Shown piece by piece: positions 17,648-27,160 of a stretch of DNA of 64,000 nt. The translations under genes and the position numbers were made by a program. Origin of the DNA: Pseudomonas oryzihabitans (GTDB lineage: Bacteria; Pseudomonadota; Gammaproteobacteria; Pseudomonadales; Pseudomonadaceae); NCBI RefSeq assembly GCF_014522265.1, contig NZ_CP017024.1, positions 3,916,501-3,980,500 on the forward strand, in the 5' to 3' direction. Every line of letters starts with the position of its first letter. The first letter of the stretch is position 1. The notes under the pieces were generated by a model that searched no databases, was not told the DNA's origin, and saw only the letters and a list, made by a program, of their open reading frames with translations.

Positions 17648-19493
17648 ACGCCCAGACCCTCGCCACCGATCTGATCCTGCAGGACCTGTTCGACTGCCTG
17701 CTGGCCGAAGACGTCTTCGCCCCGCTGGCCGTGACCCTGGCGGCCGCGGCCCCGGAACTTCCCGCCATCCTGCAGCCGGCCGCCCCGGAGGAGCGCCTCT
17801 GGGAGTGCTGCTGCGATCCCCGCGAGCAGCGCTTCATCGCCGCGCGGGTGCGTCCGGGTATCACCCAGGCCTGGGTAAAGGTGCCCGGTACGCCGATCCT
17901 GGCGCGCCAGGGCGACGCCTGGAGCACCCTCACGCCCGAGGCCTTCGTCTCCCTGGTCTTCGCCGAGGCGGCTGCCGATCCGGAGCGGGCACGGGGCATC
18001 GCCCTGCTGCGCGAGACCCTGGCCACCAGCCTGCGGCAAACCCGGCTGTCGCTGGAACGACCCCTGGTCCCGGGTCCGCTGCTGGAGGGCGACGGCCAGG
18101 CCGCCTTCCTGCAACTGGAGCGCTGGGCCGCCCTGCGGGATCGACCCTATCACCCCCTGGCCAAGGCCAAGCTGGGCCTGAACGACGCCGACTACCAGGC
18201 CTATCAGGCCGAATTCGGCCAACCCGTGCGCCTGGCCTGGGTCGCGGTGCACCGCGATCAGCTGCTGTGCGGCGAGGGGGTGGCGGCGGAGAGCCAGGGG
18301 CCGGCGGCCGCCCTGCTGACCCCAGCGGCGCTGGCCGAGTTGCAGGCCGAATTGCAGCAGCGCGGCCTGGCCGAGAGTCACCTGGCGCTGCCGGTACACC
18401 CCTGGCAACTCGCCGAGGGACTGCCGGGCCGGCTGGACGAGGCCTTCACCAGCGGCGTCTGCCAGCACCTGGACTTCGCCGGCGCACGTTGCCACGCGAC
18501 CTCGTCGCTGCGCTCCATGCTCATGGAGGAGGGCGCGGGCGTGGCCCAGCTCAAGTTGCCCATGGCGGTGCATTCCCTGGGCGCCTCGCGCTACCTGCCG
18601 GCGGTGAAGATGATCAACGGCTCGCGCAGCGAGGCCCTGTTGCGCCAGGCCCGCACCCTGGACCCGGTGCTCGCGGAGAGCCTGCACCTGTGCGACGAGT
18701 CGCGCTGGTGGGCCTTCATGCCGCCGGCGGCGACCTTGTTCGACGAGGCGCCGCGGCATCTGTCAGCCATGGTGCGCGGCTATCCCGCGGCGCTGCTGGC
18801 CGATCCCGACTGCCGGCTGCTGCCCATGGCCGCGCTCGGCACGCCGTTGCCGGGCAGTCGCCGGCATTTCTTCGATGACTGGCTGGCGGCCCGGGCGCTG
18901 GCACCGACGCCGGCCAACGTCCAGCTGTTGCTGGGTGAGCTGTGCCACAGTTTCATCGATCTCAACCTGCGGCTGTTCCGCCTCGGCCTGCTCGGCGAGG
19001 TGCACGGGCAGAATGCCGTGCTGGTCTGGCGCGCCGGGCGCATCCAGGGCCTGCTGCTACGCGACCACGACTCCCTGCGCCTGTACGTGCCCTGGCTGGA
19101 GCGCCAGGGGCTGGCCGATCCGCAGTACCGGATCAAGCCCGGCCATGCCCAGACGCTCTATCACGAGCATCCGCGCGATCTGCTGTTCTGGTTCCAGACG
19201 CTGGGCATCCAGGTCAACCTCAGGGCCATCTTCGAGACCGTCGCGAACTGCTACGCTGTCCCGCTGACCGCTGCCTGGACGCTGCTGCGCGAGGTACTGG
19301 AGGAGCGCATCGCGGCCCTGGACTTCGACGCCGAGGCCCGGGCGCTGCTCCGGGAGACCTTGTTCGAGGCACCGGACTGGCCGCAGAAGTGGCTGCTGCG
19401 CCCGATGATCGAGCGGGCCGGTGGGCCCGGCAGCATGCCGTTCGGCAAGGGCAGGGTGGTCAATCCCTTTCATCAGGTGAGCCATGCCCCTAG
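17644..19493 (+). CDS. acsA: NIS siderophore synthetase AcsA (stop codon out of frame; reads on into cbrA)
   Basis: Third IucA/IucC-family synthetase. It opens MNAQTLATDLILQDLFDCLL and has LPVHPWQLAEG (about residue 250), the core YLPAVKMINGSRSEALLRQ and LGEVHGQNAVLVWRAGRIQG, and ends near PFGKGRVVNPFHQ (about 605-617). In the sequence as given there is no in-frame stop after this point: the frame runs through into the downstream binding protein and ends at 20400, giving a 918-residue hybrid. One extra C in the C4 run at 19487-19490 would bring TAG (19491) into frame and end AcsA at HQVSHAP, a 616-residue product typical of the family. I therefore place the probable end at 19493. Confidence 0.85.
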
Positions 19494-19506
19494 TGTTTCC
19501 CTCTCT

Positions 19507-20400
19507 ATGACCCGCCGCCGCCTGCTCGGGCTCGGCGGCGTGCTCGCCACCGGCCTGGCGCTGCCGCCAGGCGTCGCCCGGGCGCAGTCCACGCGCGTAG
19601 CCACGCTGTTCCAGGGTGCCACCGACAGTGCCGTGGCCCTAGGGCTCAGGCCTTGCGGGGTGGTCGAATCCTGGAGCGAGAAACCTGTCTATCGCTACCT
19701 GCGCCCGGCGCTGGCAGGGGTGCCCTCGCTGGGTCTGGAAACCCAGCCAAGTCTGGAGGCCCTGGCGCTGCTGGCGCCCGACCTGATCGTCGCCTCGCGC
19801 TTTCGCCATGGCCGGATCGCACCCTTGCTGCAGCAGCTGTGCCCGGTGGTGATGCTGGAGGAGGTCTTCGAATTCAAGCAGACCCTGCTGGCCCTGGGCA
19901 CCGCTGCGGGGCGTGAAGCGGACGCCATGGCCCTGCTGCAGGCCTGGCAGGCGCGCATCGCCCGTCTGCGCGAGGCGCTGCAACGCCATTACGGGACCCA
20001 GTGGCCGCCGACGGTGGCGGTACTGGATGTGCGCGCCGATCACCTGCGCAGCTACCTGCCCGACAGCTTCGCCGGGCGGGTACTCAGCGAACTGGGCTTC
20101 GCCTGGCCGGCGGCCAGCCAGGGCAGCGCCGCGTCCTCGATCAAGCTGACCTCCCGGGAAAGCCTCCCGGTGGTGGAGGCCGAGGTCTTCTTCGTCTTCC
20201 TGCGCGCCGACCAGGCCGCGGTGCAGCGCAACTACGCCAGTCTGCTCGAACACCCGCTCTGGCAACGCCTGAGCGCCCCCCGGCGCGGGCAGGTCTGGCG
20301 GGTCGACGGGGTGGCCTGGAGCCTGGGCGGCGGCATTCTCGCGGCGAATCGGCTGCTGGACGATATCGAGGGCGTTCTGGCCGCCCAGGGGGCCGCATGA
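19507..20400 (+). CDS. cbrA: Ferric-achromobactin periplasmic binding protein CbrA (Tat signal)
   Basis: 297 residues from the ATG at 19507, in the same open frame as acsA. The N terminus [11 protein letters not shown] is a twin-arginine signal, with a hydrophobic stretch ending near [12 protein letters not shown] (about residue 27). The body is a Fe-siderophore binding protein (PeripBP_2/FepB-FecB class): [21 protein letters not shown], then [12 protein letters not shown]. There is no ribosome site before 19507. If one C is restored at 19487-19490 the gene would start at ATG 19484, behind AGGTGA, giving 305 residues with the same signal and overlapping acsA. It delivers ferric achromobactin to CbrBCD and overlaps cbrB by 4 nt. 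Confidence 0.85.
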   Translation: MTRRRLLGLGGVLATGLALPPGVARAQSTRVATLFQGATDSAVALGLRPCGVVESWSEKPVYRYLRPALAGVPSLGLETQPSLEALALLAPDLIVASRFRHGRIAPLLQQLCPVVMLEEVFEFKQTLLALGTAAGREADAMALLQAWQARIARLREALQRHYGTQWPPTVAVLDVRADHLRSYLPDSFAGRVLSELGFAWPAASQGSAASSIKLTSRESLPVVEAEVFFVFLRADQAAVQRNYASLLEHPLWQRLSAPRRGQVWRVDGVAWSLGGGILAANRLLDDIEGVLAAQGAA

Positions 20401-21398
20401 GCGCACCCTTCAGATTGCTGCTGCTCGCCCTGGCCCTGGCGCTGACCGCCGTGCTGAGCCTCTCGGTCGGTGCGCGCTGGATCGCGCCTAGCAGCGTGGT
20501 GGCGGCGCTGGTGCAGGATCCTTCGCTGGCGCTGGATGCCACCCTGGTCAACACCACGCGCCTGACGCGGCTGCTGGTCGCTCTGGTGGTGGGTGCCAAC
20601 CTGGCGGTGGCCGGTGCCCTGATGCAGGCCATGACGCGCAATCCCCTGGCTTCGCCGGGGCTGTTCGGCATCAACGCCGGGGCCACCTTCGCCCTGGTGC
20701 TGGGCATCACCCTGCTGGGGCTGTCCAGCACGGAAGGCTGGGTGCTCTGCGCGCTGCTGGGCGCTGCGGTGGCCGGCACCCTGGTCTGGATCCTGGGCAA
20801 CCGGGGCCAGGCGCGCCTGACGCCGCTGCGCATCGTGCTGGCTGGCGCCGCCCTGGCGGCGCTGTTCACCGCTTTCAGCCAGGCGCTGCTGGTGATCAAT
20901 CAGGAGGGCCTGGACAGCGTGCTGTTCTGGCTGGCCGGTTCGGTGGGTGAGCGCAACCTGGCCATGGCTGCGCCCCTGCTGGTGTTCAGCCTGCTGGCCC
21001 TGGCCGCCGCCATGGTCCTGGCCGGGCAGCTGGATGTACTGGTCGCCGGTGACGACCTGGCCCGTGGCCTCGGCCAGCCGATCGGACTGATCCGCTTGCT
21101 GGCCGGGGTGCTGGTGATCTGCCTGGCTGGCAGCGCCGTGGCCCTGGCCGGCAACATCGGCTTCATCGGCCTGATGGTGCCGCACCTGGTGCGCGGGCTG
21201 TTGGCCCGCGCGCGAAACGAGCATCGCTGGCTGATCCCCGGCTGCGCCCTGGGCGGGGCCCTGCTGCTGGTGCTGGCCGACAGCCTGGCGCGGGTGGTGA
21301 TCCTGCCCCAGGAGGTGCCCGTGGGCATCATGACCGCCCTGTTCGGCGGGCCGTTCTTCATCCATCTCGCGCGCCGGGGAGGCCGCCATGGCCGTTGA
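20397..21398 (+). CDS. cbrB: Iron-siderophore ABC permease CbrB (FecCD family)
   Basis: 333-residue inner-membrane permease starting with the ATG that overlaps the cbrA stop (ATGA). Roughly nine to ten hydrophobic helices are present. FecCD family motifs are [40 protein letters not shown], and the ATPase-contact loop [20 protein letters not shown]. It pairs with cbrC to form the membrane channel for ferric achromobactin, driven by CbrD. Its last codons overlap the cbrC start by 11 nt. Confidence 0.92.
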   Translation: MSAPFRLLLLALALALTAVLSLSVGARWIAPSSVVAALVQDPSLALDATLVNTTRLTRLLVALVVGANLAVAGALMQAMTRNPLASPGLFGINAGATFALVLGITLLGLSSTEGWVLCALLGAAVAGTLVWILGNRGQARLTPLRIVLAGAALAALFTAFSQALLVINQEGLDSVLFWLAGSVGERNLAMAAPLLVFSLLALAAAMVLAGQLDVLVAGDDLARGLGQPIGLIRLLAGVLVICLAGSAVALAGNIGFIGLMVPHLVRGLLARARNEHRWLIPGCALGGALLLVLADSLARVVILPQEVPVGIMTALFGGPFFIHLARRGGRHGR

Positions 21399-22418
21399 GA
21401 TCGTCTGGCGGCTCGGCCGCTTTTCCCGGCGCCTGGCCCCGGCCACCCTGGGGCGGCTGGTCGTCGCCGCGCTGGTGGCCCTGGCGGCCTTGCTGCTGTG
21501 CCTCTGCCTGGGCAAGGTCTGGTTGACGCCCACCCAGGTGCTGGCCGTCTTCGCCGACGACGCGCACGGCGGCCGGAATTTCATCGTCACCCAGTTGCGC
21601 CTGCCGCGGGCGCTGCTGGCGGCCCTGGTCGGCAGCGCCCTGGCGGTGTCCGGCCTGCTGCTGCAGGGCCAGGTTCGCAATCCCCTGGCCTCGCCGGACC
21701 TGCTCGGCATCACCAGTGGCGCCAGTGCCGGGGCGGTCTGCTATCTGGCGTTTCTGGCCGGGAGTCTCGGGCCGCATGGCCTGCCGCTGGCCGCGATGCT
21801 CGGCGCGGGCCTGGCGGCGCTGCTGGTCTATGGCCTGGCCTGGAATCACGGAGCCTCGCCGTTGCGGCTGGTGCTGGTGGGGGTAGGGGTATCGGCCATG
21901 CTCGCCGCGGCCACTACCTTCCTGCTGGTGTTCAGTCCGCTGACCACCACGCTGTCCGCCTACGTCTGGCTGACCGGCAGCGTCTATGGCGCCAGCTGGC
22001 CGGAGGTGCGCGCCCTGGGCCTCTGGTGGCTGGCCCTGTTGCTGCCACTGGCGGCTCTGGCGCGACACGCCGTGCTGGCGCAACTCGACGACGACCTGGC
22101 CCGCGGCCTCGGCGTGCGCCTGCAGCGGCAACGCGCGGCCCTGCTGGCGCTGGCCGTGGCCCTGGCCGGGGTGGCCATCGCCTGGGGGGCGCCATCGCCT
22201 TCGTCGGCCTCATCGCGCCCCATATCGCCCGCCGCCTGCTGCCCAGTGGGTTCGCCGGTCAGGCGCTGCTGGCGGCCCTGGTGGGAGCGCTGCTGGTCAT
22301 GCTCGCCGACCTCCTGGGTCGTACCCTGTTCCTGCCCCTGGATCTGCCGGCCGGCATCTTCGTCGCCGCCCTGGGGGCGCCCTTTTTCCTCTACCTGCTG
22401 ATCCGGCAACGCCCCTGA
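21388..22418 (+). pseudogene. cbrC: Iron-siderophore ABC permease CbrC (FecCD family), interrupted by a frameshift
   Basis: Second FecCD-type permease. The first ~265 residues read correctly from the ATG at 21388: RLPRALLAALVGSALAVSGL and QGQVRNPLASPDLLGITSGA are family motifs. After GVAIAWG near 22184 the given frame turns into arginine/proline/serine-rich nonsense, while the neighbouring frame continues with GAIAFVGLIAPHIARRLLPS and LDLPAGIFVAALGAPFFLYL to the stop at 22418. One G restored to the G6 run at 22184-22189 gives an intact 343-residue permease. As given, the protein lacks the ATPase-coupling loop and last helices and would not function. The cbrD gene follows after 10 nt. Confidence 0.87.
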
Positions 22419-22428
22419 AGGAGGCTTC

Positions 22429-23226
22429 ATGGCAACCCTGGCCAGCCGCGGCCTGACCCTCGGCTACGGCACCCAGACCATCATCGAGGCCCTCGACCTC
22501 GACCTACCACCGGGTCGCGTCTCGGTCCTCATTGGCAGCAACGGCTCCGGCAAGAGCACCCTGCTCAAGGCCTGCGCCCGGCTGCTGGAACCACGCCAGG
22601 GCCAGGTGCTGCTCGACGGCCAGGACATCCACCGGCAGTCCACCGCCGCCCTGGCCCGGCGATTGGCGGTCCTGCCACAGACCCCGGTGGCGCCCGAGGG
22701 CATCAGCGTGCGGCAGCTGGTCAGCCTGGGCCGCTATCCCTACCAGAACTGGATGCGCCAATGGTCGCCAGACGATGCCGCGGCGGTGGACAAGGCGCTG
22801 CGCCTCACCGACCTGCTGGCGCTGGCGGAGCGGCCGGTGGACGACCTCTCCGGCGGTCAGCGCCAGCGCGCCTGGATCGCCCTGACCCTGGCCCAGGATA
22901 CCGATTGCCTGCTGCTGGACGAACCCACCACCTACCTGGACCTGGCGCACCAGATCGAGGTGCTGGACCTGCTGCGCCAGCTGAACCGGGAGGAAGGCAA
23001 GACCATCGTCATGGTGCTGCACGACCTCAATCTCGCCTGCCGCTATGCCGATCACCTGGTCGCCGTCCACCAGCGTCGCGCTTACGCCCAGGGCGCTCCC
23101 GCGGCGGTGTTGACGCAAGCCCTGGTACGGGAGGTGTTCGCCCTGGAATGCCGGATCATCGCCGATCCCTATTTCGGCACGCCGCTGTGCATTCCCTTCG
23201 GTCGCGAGGTACCGCCATGTGCCTGA
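22429..23226 (+). CDS. cbrD: Iron-siderophore ABC transporter ATPase CbrD
   Basis: 265-residue FepC/FecE-type ATPase. Walker A is GSNGSGKST (36-44), the signature is DLSGGQRQR (about 140-148), Walker B is [13 protein letters not shown] (about 160-172) and the switch histidine is in [15 protein letters not shown] lies just upstream of the ATG. It energises uptake of ferric achromobactin through CbrBC. The segment [12 protein letters not shown] at the C terminus is common in this subfamily. The final 10 nt overlap the next gene. Confidence 0.93.
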   Translation: MATLASRGLTLGYGTQTIIEALDLDLPPGRVSVLIGSNGSGKSTLLKACARLLEPRQGQVLLDGQDIHRQSTAALARRLAVLPQTPVAPEGISVRQLVSLGRYPYQNWMRQWSPDDAAAVDKALRLTDLLALAERPVDDLSGGQRQRAWIALTLAQDTDCLLLDEPTTYLDLAHQIEVLDLLRQLNREEGKTIVMVLHDLNLACRYADHLVAVHQRRAYAQGAPAAVLTQALVREVFALECRIIADPYFGTPLCIPFGREVPPCA

Positions 23227-24002
23227 GGCTCACCTTCGACAGTGCCCAACGGGACGAGCTGCGCGCTACCTTCGGCCTGCGCGAAGCCAGCGAGCGCGAT
23301 GGGCAGCACAGCCAGCCGGTCGCCGCCTGGCTGGACGCCGCGCGCTGCGCCGAGTTGCTCGACGATCTGGCGGCGCGCATGCAAGCCCCCACGCGGCGGG
23401 TCGCGGCGTCGTTGCTGACCAAACGGCTGGGCTTCCTTACCACCGGGGTGGCCTTTCACGCCCTGTCGGCCTATGACCGGCGCCTGGACCTGACGCCTGG
23501 CAATGTCTGGATCGAGGATGGCCACGCCCAGGGGCGCTGGCGATCGGCCCTACCGTTGAGCGATACCCGGCCGCTGCCTGCCGTGGAAGATCATGCCACT
23601 GCCCGGGCGTTGCTGGCCCGCACCCTGTTCGGCGAGTTGCTGCGGCCGCTCTGGGAGACCCTGGCGCAGGTTGGCCGCGTCTCGCCCCGCATCCTCTGGG
23701 AGAACGCGGCGGTGCGGCTCTATTCGCTGTACGACCGGCGCCTTGCCGAATTGGCCGATCCGGCCATTCGTGCCCGCTGCGCCGAGGACTTCGCCTGGCT
23801 GCTGGCGGCCACGCCGGCGGAGCTGGGACTGGAGACCAATCCGCTGGCGCAATTCCGCCGGCCTGCAACGGCCAGTACCGTGGGACGTCCCGTCCGCTTC
23901 CGGCGCACCTGCTGCTTCTACTACCAGGCCACGGCACCTGCCGAATACTGCTCCAACTGTCCGCTGATCCGCCCCCGGGAGGCCGTATGCCCAGCCACCT
24001 GA
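23217..24002 (+). CDS. FhuF-like ferric-siderophore reductase
   Basis: 261 residues from the ATG at 23217 (ATGTGCCTGA, overlapping the cbrD stop). The C terminus carries the FhuF-type 2Fe-2S cysteine cluster, [20 protein letters not shown], a CC-x11-C-x2-C pattern. The central part has weak resemblance to the ferric iron reductase domain ([21 protein letters not shown], then [16 protein letters not shown]). FhuF proteins reduce Fe(III) in imported hydroxamate- or citrate-type siderophores so that iron is released in the cytoplasm. Its place directly after the importer ATPase fits removal of iron from achromobactin. It overlaps the next gene by 16 nt. Confidence 0.82.
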   Translation: MCLRLTFDSAQRDELRATFGLREASERDGQHSQPVAAWLDAARCAELLDDLAARMQAPTRRVAASLLTKRLGFLTTGVAFHALSAYDRRLDLTPGNVWIEDGHAQGRWRSALPLSDTRPLPAVEDHATARALLARTLFGELLRPLWETLAQVGRVSPRILWENAAVRLYSLYDRRLAELADPAIRARCAEDFAWLLAATPAELGLETNPLAQFRRPATASTVGRPVRFRRTCCFYYQATAPAEYCSNCPLIRPREAVCPAT

Positions 24003-24598
24003 ACGAGCTGCCGGCCGCGCTGATCGCCGGCTACGCCGAGATTTCCGCCTCGACCCTGGGTCATCTCGGACGTACGGGTTACCTGCCCGAGCTCAAGCCG
24101 GCGGTAGCCGGCGCGCGCCTGCTGGGCCGGGTGGTGACGGCGCGCATTCCCTTGCCCCACGGCGCCCTGTTGCGCGAGGCGCTGATCGCCAGTCGCCCGG
24201 GCGACGTCCTGGTGATCGAGGCCGTCGGCGATCCCCACTGCGCCTGCTGGGGCGAATTGCGCACCCTGGCGGCCCTGGTCAAGGGCCTGGCCGGCGTGGT
24301 GGTGAGCGGCGCCATCACCGACATCCAGGCGCTTCGCCAACTCGGTCTGCCGGTCTTCCATCGCGGCATCAGCGCCGTCACCACCCAAGGCGGCGAGGCG
24401 CTGGGCGAATTGGACGTCGAACTCCAGCTCGGCGAGACGCTCGTCTGCCCCGGTGACCTCGCCCTGGGAGACGACGACGGCCTGTTCATCCTGTCGCCCG
24501 CGCGGGCCACAGCCTTGCTGCCACTGGCCCAGGCCAAGGAAGCCGCGGACCAGGCGCGGCGTGTGCAACTGCTGCAGCGGCTCACCGAAGGGCGCTAA
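23987..24598 (+). CDS. RraA/HMG-aldolase family protein with altered active site
   Basis: 203-residue protein of the RraA / 4-hydroxy-4-methyl-2-oxoglutarate aldolase / oxaloacetate decarboxylase family. The fold is recognised from GRVVTARIPL, RPGDVLVIEAVGDPHCACWGEL, and LAGVVVSGAITDIQALRQLGLPVF. In catalytic members the last motif reads DGxxRD; here it is SGAITD, so Asp109-type and Arg positions are replaced (by S and T111) while the final Asp (D112) is kept. Aldolase activity therefore cannot be assumed. It is the last gene of the acs/cbr operon, overlapping the FhuF-like gene, and may handle a citrate- or oxaloacetate-like compound. Convergent LysR gene ends 5 nt away. Confidence 0.8.
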   Translation: MPSHLNELPAALIAGYAEISASTLGHLGRTGYLPELKPAVAGARLLGRVVTARIPLPHGALLREALIASRPGDVLVIEAVGDPHCACWGELRTLAALVKGLAGVVVSGAITDIQALRQLGLPVFHRGISAVTTQGGEALGELDVELQLGETLVCPGDLALGDDDGLFILSPARATALLPLAQAKEAADQARRVQLLQRLTEGR

Positions 24599-24603
24599 GG
24601 CTA

Positions 24604-25500
24604 CTATTCAGGCTTGGTGCCGATCTGCTCCCGCAGGAGTTGCAAATAACGCCGCGCGCCCAAGCCCTGAGGGCGGTTCTTGATCCAGATGACGTCGATC
24701 CAGCGACGGATCTGGCTGGCCATGTTGTCGAATTGCACCTGTTCGAGCAGCCCGGCGGCGATCAGTGGGCGCACCAGCGGGTGAGGCAGATAGGCCCAGC
24801 CCAGCCCGGCCTGCACCAGGTCCAGCGTCGCCAGATAGCTGTCGGTGAGCCAGACCCGCTGCGACAGCACGATCTGCGGGTCCGAGGCGTTGCGGTCGCC
24901 GCCGGCCACCACGATCTGGCGGGTATCGGCCATCAGCGTTTCGCCCAGAGGTCGACCGGTGCGGGTCGAGGGGTAGCCGGGCGCCGCCACCGCCGTGAGC
25001 AACTGGCTGCCGGCCTCGGCGAAACCTTCCTGCTCGTTGATCCCCGGTCGTTCGAAGATCAGCGCCAGGTCGACGCTGCCATCGTGCAGCAGGCGGATCG
25101 CCTCGGCGCGTGCCGCCGAGCGGATCTCGATTTCCAGCGCCGGAAATTCCTCGGCCAGGGTCACCAGCGGTCGACTCCAGGCACCCGTCTGCAACTCCGG
25201 CGCCATCACCAGCACGAAGCGCCGCTCCAGCCCGGCGTGCAATTGCAGGGCATGGGCGTCGAGCAGGTTGAGCTGGCTGGCCACCTGCCGCGCCTGGGGT
25301 TCGAGGGCGCGCGCGGCGGGGGTAGGCAAGGCCTTGCGGGTGGCGCGATCGAACAGCACCAGGTCCAGCTCGGCCTCCAGCTGGGAAATCGCCATGTTCA
25401 CCGCTGACGGCACCCGCCCCAGGACGCGGGCCGCCGCGGAAAAGGAGCCCTCGTCGATCACGGCGAGGAATACCCGAAGCGTTTCGCTGGTAAAGGCCAT
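24604..25500 (-). CDS. LysR family transcriptional regulator
   Basis: 298 residues from the ATG at 25500 (an in-frame TTG at 25509 adds three). The N-terminal helix-turn-helix is TSETLRVFLAVIDEGSFSAA followed by GRVPSAVNMAISQLEAEL (about residues 3-45), then an effector domain (RRFVLVMAPELQTGAW onward). Divergent from the SDR/aminotransferase/ligase operon at 25587, with an 86-base gap holding an inverted repeat GCTGATA-N15-TATCAGC, so it is the likely regulator of that operon. Effector unknown. Confidence 0.9.
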   Translation of the reverse strand: MAFTSETLRVFLAVIDEGSFSAAARVLGRVPSAVNMAISQLEAELDLVLFDRATRKALPTPAARALEPQARQVASQLNLLDAHALQLHAGLERRFVLVMAPELQTGAWSRPLVTLAEEFPALEIEIRSAARAEAIRLLHDGSVDLALIFERPGINEQEGFAEAGSQLLTAVAAPGYPSTRTGRPLGETLMADTRQIVVAGGDRNASDPQIVLSQRVWLTDSYLATLDLVQAGLGWAYLPHPLVRPLIAAGLLEQVQFDNMASQIRRWIDVIWIKNRPQGLGARRYLQLLREQIGTKPE

Positions 25501-25513
25501 GGTTGTCAATTTC

Positions 25514-25542
25514 GCTGATAACGATCGTCTTTTTGTATCAGC
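25514..25542. promoter_or_regulatory. Inverted repeat, probable LysR-type operator
   Basis: GCTGATA and TATCAGC, perfect 7-bp arms separated by 15 bases, centred in the 86-base divergent gap between the LysR gene (start 25500) and the first SDR (start 25587). Placement and dyad symmetry suit a LysR-type activator site overlapping its own promoter. Inference only. Confidence 0.5.
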
Positions 25543-25586
25543 CAGACAGGCTTAGAGTCCAGTCAGACCATAACGGAGACAGTGAC

Positions 25587-26363
25587 ATGAGCGAGTCGAT
25601 GGCGGGCCAGGTGGCCCTGATCAGCGGTGCCGGCAGCGCAGCCGGCATCGGCATGGCGATAGCCCGCCGCCTGGGCGCGGCGGGGGCGCGGTTGCTTGTC
25701 ACCGCCAGCAGTGCCCGGATCGCGGAGCGGGTGGCGGAACTGCGCGCTGCCGGCTTCACCGCTGAAGGTCAGGCCCTGGATCTCACCGAGGAGGCCGCCG
25801 TTGGCGACTTCTGCCAGTGGGCCGAGGCGCGTTGGGGCCGCATCGACATCCTGGTCAACAACGCCGGCATGACCATGCAGGGCAGTCCCGAGCCCCTGGT
25901 GGAGGTGGCGCGGATGACCCTGGCCGACTGGAATCTGACCCTGGCGCGCAACCTGACCACGGCCTTCCTGCTGACTCGCGCCGTATTGCCCGGCATGCAG
26001 GCGCGCGGCTATGGCCGCATTGTCCACGTCAGTTCCGCCACCGGCACCCGGGCGGGCATTCCGCAGGCAGCGGCCTACAGCGCGGCCAAGGCGGCCATGG
26101 TCGGCATGAACATGAGTCTGGCGCTGGAGGTGGCCGGGCAGGGCATCACGGTCAACGCCGTCGCCCCTGGCTGGATCGAAACCGCCTCCAGCCTGCCGGA
26201 AGAATTGCAGGCGGCGACGCGGGTCCCCGTGGGTCGCGCCGGCCGCCCCGCCGAGGTCGCCGCGGCGGTGGCCTTCCTGGCCTCGCCCGAGGCGAGCTAC
26301 ATCACCGGGGAATACCTGGTGGTGGACGGCGGCAACAGCCGCATCGAAAACAAGGGGGCCTGA
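25587..26363 (+). CDS. Short-chain dehydrogenase/reductase (SDR)
   Basis: 258 residues from the ATG at 25587, chosen because the longer frame from 25503 covers the promoter/operator region. Classical SDR layout: cofactor loop ISGAGSAAGIG (12-22), NNAG (91-94), Ser near HVSS (149-150), and the catalytic pair Y164-K168 in AAAYSAAKAAM. The NADP/NAD preference is not clear. First gene of an operon with a second SDR (1 nt gap), an aminotransferase and a glutamine-synthetase-like ligase, so it probably oxidises or reduces a hydroxy/keto group of the pathway substrate. Confidence 0.9.
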   Translation: MSESMAGQVALISGAGSAAGIGMAIARRLGAAGARLLVTASSARIAERVAELRAAGFTAEGQALDLTEEAAVGDFCQWAEARWGRIDILVNNAGMTMQGSPEPLVEVARMTLADWNLTLARNLTTAFLLTRAVLPGMQARGYGRIVHVSSATGTRAGIPQAAAYSAAKAAMVGMNMSLALEVAGQGITVNAVAPGWIETASSLPEELQAATRVPVGRAGRPAEVAAAVAFLASPEASYITGEYLVVDGGNSRIENKGA

Positions 26364-26364
26364 C

Positions 26365-27120
26365 ATGCAGCCGGTCGTACTGGTCAGTGGGGTTCTGGGT
26401 GGCATCGGGGGGGCGGTGCGCGAGCATTTCCTGCTGGCGGGCTGGCAGGTCTTCGGCACCGATCTCGACGGCGCAGCCCTGGCGGCGCTCCAGGCCGACG
26501 GCCACCTTGCCGGCCAGCACGCCGCCGACCTGCGCCAGGCCCGCGCGAGCCGGGAGGTGGTCGCCAGCGTCCTGGACCGCCTCGGTCGCCTCGACGCCCT
26601 GGTCAACTGCGCCGGCGTCTGGCGCGAAGGCCCGGCCGAGACCTTCAGCGAGGAAGACTTCGACCTGGTGCTGGACGTCAATCTCAAGGCCAGCTTCTTT
26701 CTCTGCGCCGCGGCCATTCCCGCGCTGCGCGACACCCGCGGCGCCATCGTCAACCTGAGCAGCGATGCCGGCCGCCAGGGCAATCGCAATGCCGCCGTCT
26801 ACTGCGCCAGCAAGGGCGCGGTGACCCTGATGACCAAGGCCCTGGCGCTGGATCTGGCGCCCAGCGGGGTGCGCTGCAACAGCATCTCCCCCGGCGATGT
26901 GGCGACGCCCATGCTGAACTTTCAGGCAGAGCGCTACGGCAATGGCGATCCCGCCGCCTATCTGCAGGAATTGCTGGAGAAGTATCCGCAAGGCGAGCAG
27001 GCGCGCTTCATCCAACCCGAGGAAGTCGCCGAACTGGCCTTTTTCCTGTGCCAACCCGCCGCGCGCTCCATCACCGGCGCCGACCTGGCCATCGATTGCG
27101 GCGTCTCGGCCGGGCACTGA
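26365..27120 (+). CDS. Short-chain dehydrogenase/reductase (SDR)
   Basis: 251 residues; ATG follows the previous stop by 1 nt. Motifs: VSGVLGGIG (7-15) for dinucleotide binding, NCAG (81-84), SS at 132-133, and the catalytic Y146 and K150 in AVYCASKGAV. D33 (GTDLDG) after the second strand suggests NAD+ use, in line with oxidation. The C-terminal part (ITGADLAIDCGVS) is typical of the classical SDR group. It works beside a sister SDR and an aminotransferase; a two-step alcohol-to-ketone conversion before transamination is a reasonable but unproven idea. Confidence 0.9.
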   Translation: MQPVVLVSGVLGGIGGAVREHFLLAGWQVFGTDLDGAALAALQADGHLAGQHAADLRQARASREVVASVLDRLGRLDALVNCAGVWREGPAETFSEEDFDLVLDVNLKASFFLCAAAIPALRDTRGAIVNLSSDAGRQGNRNAAVYCASKGAVTLMTKALALDLAPSGVRCNSISPGDVATPMLNFQAERYGNGDPAAYLQELLEKYPQGEQARFIQPEEVAELAFFLCQPAARSITGADLAIDCGVSAGH

Positions 27121-27160
27121 GCCCTGGCCGAGCCGCCCTCAACCCCAAGAGGAGTCCGAC

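Noticed and set aside
16813-20400. Reading the acsA/cbrA ORF as an authentic bifunctional protein
   Set aside because: A Tat signal in the middle makes a functional fusion implausible, and one added C yields a perfect stop and start. It is kept as a finding to verify, not as a proven fusion.
25503-25586. 28-residue extension of the first SDR
   Set aside because: It covers the divergent promoter/operator and has no SDR character; 25587 gives a standard N terminus.
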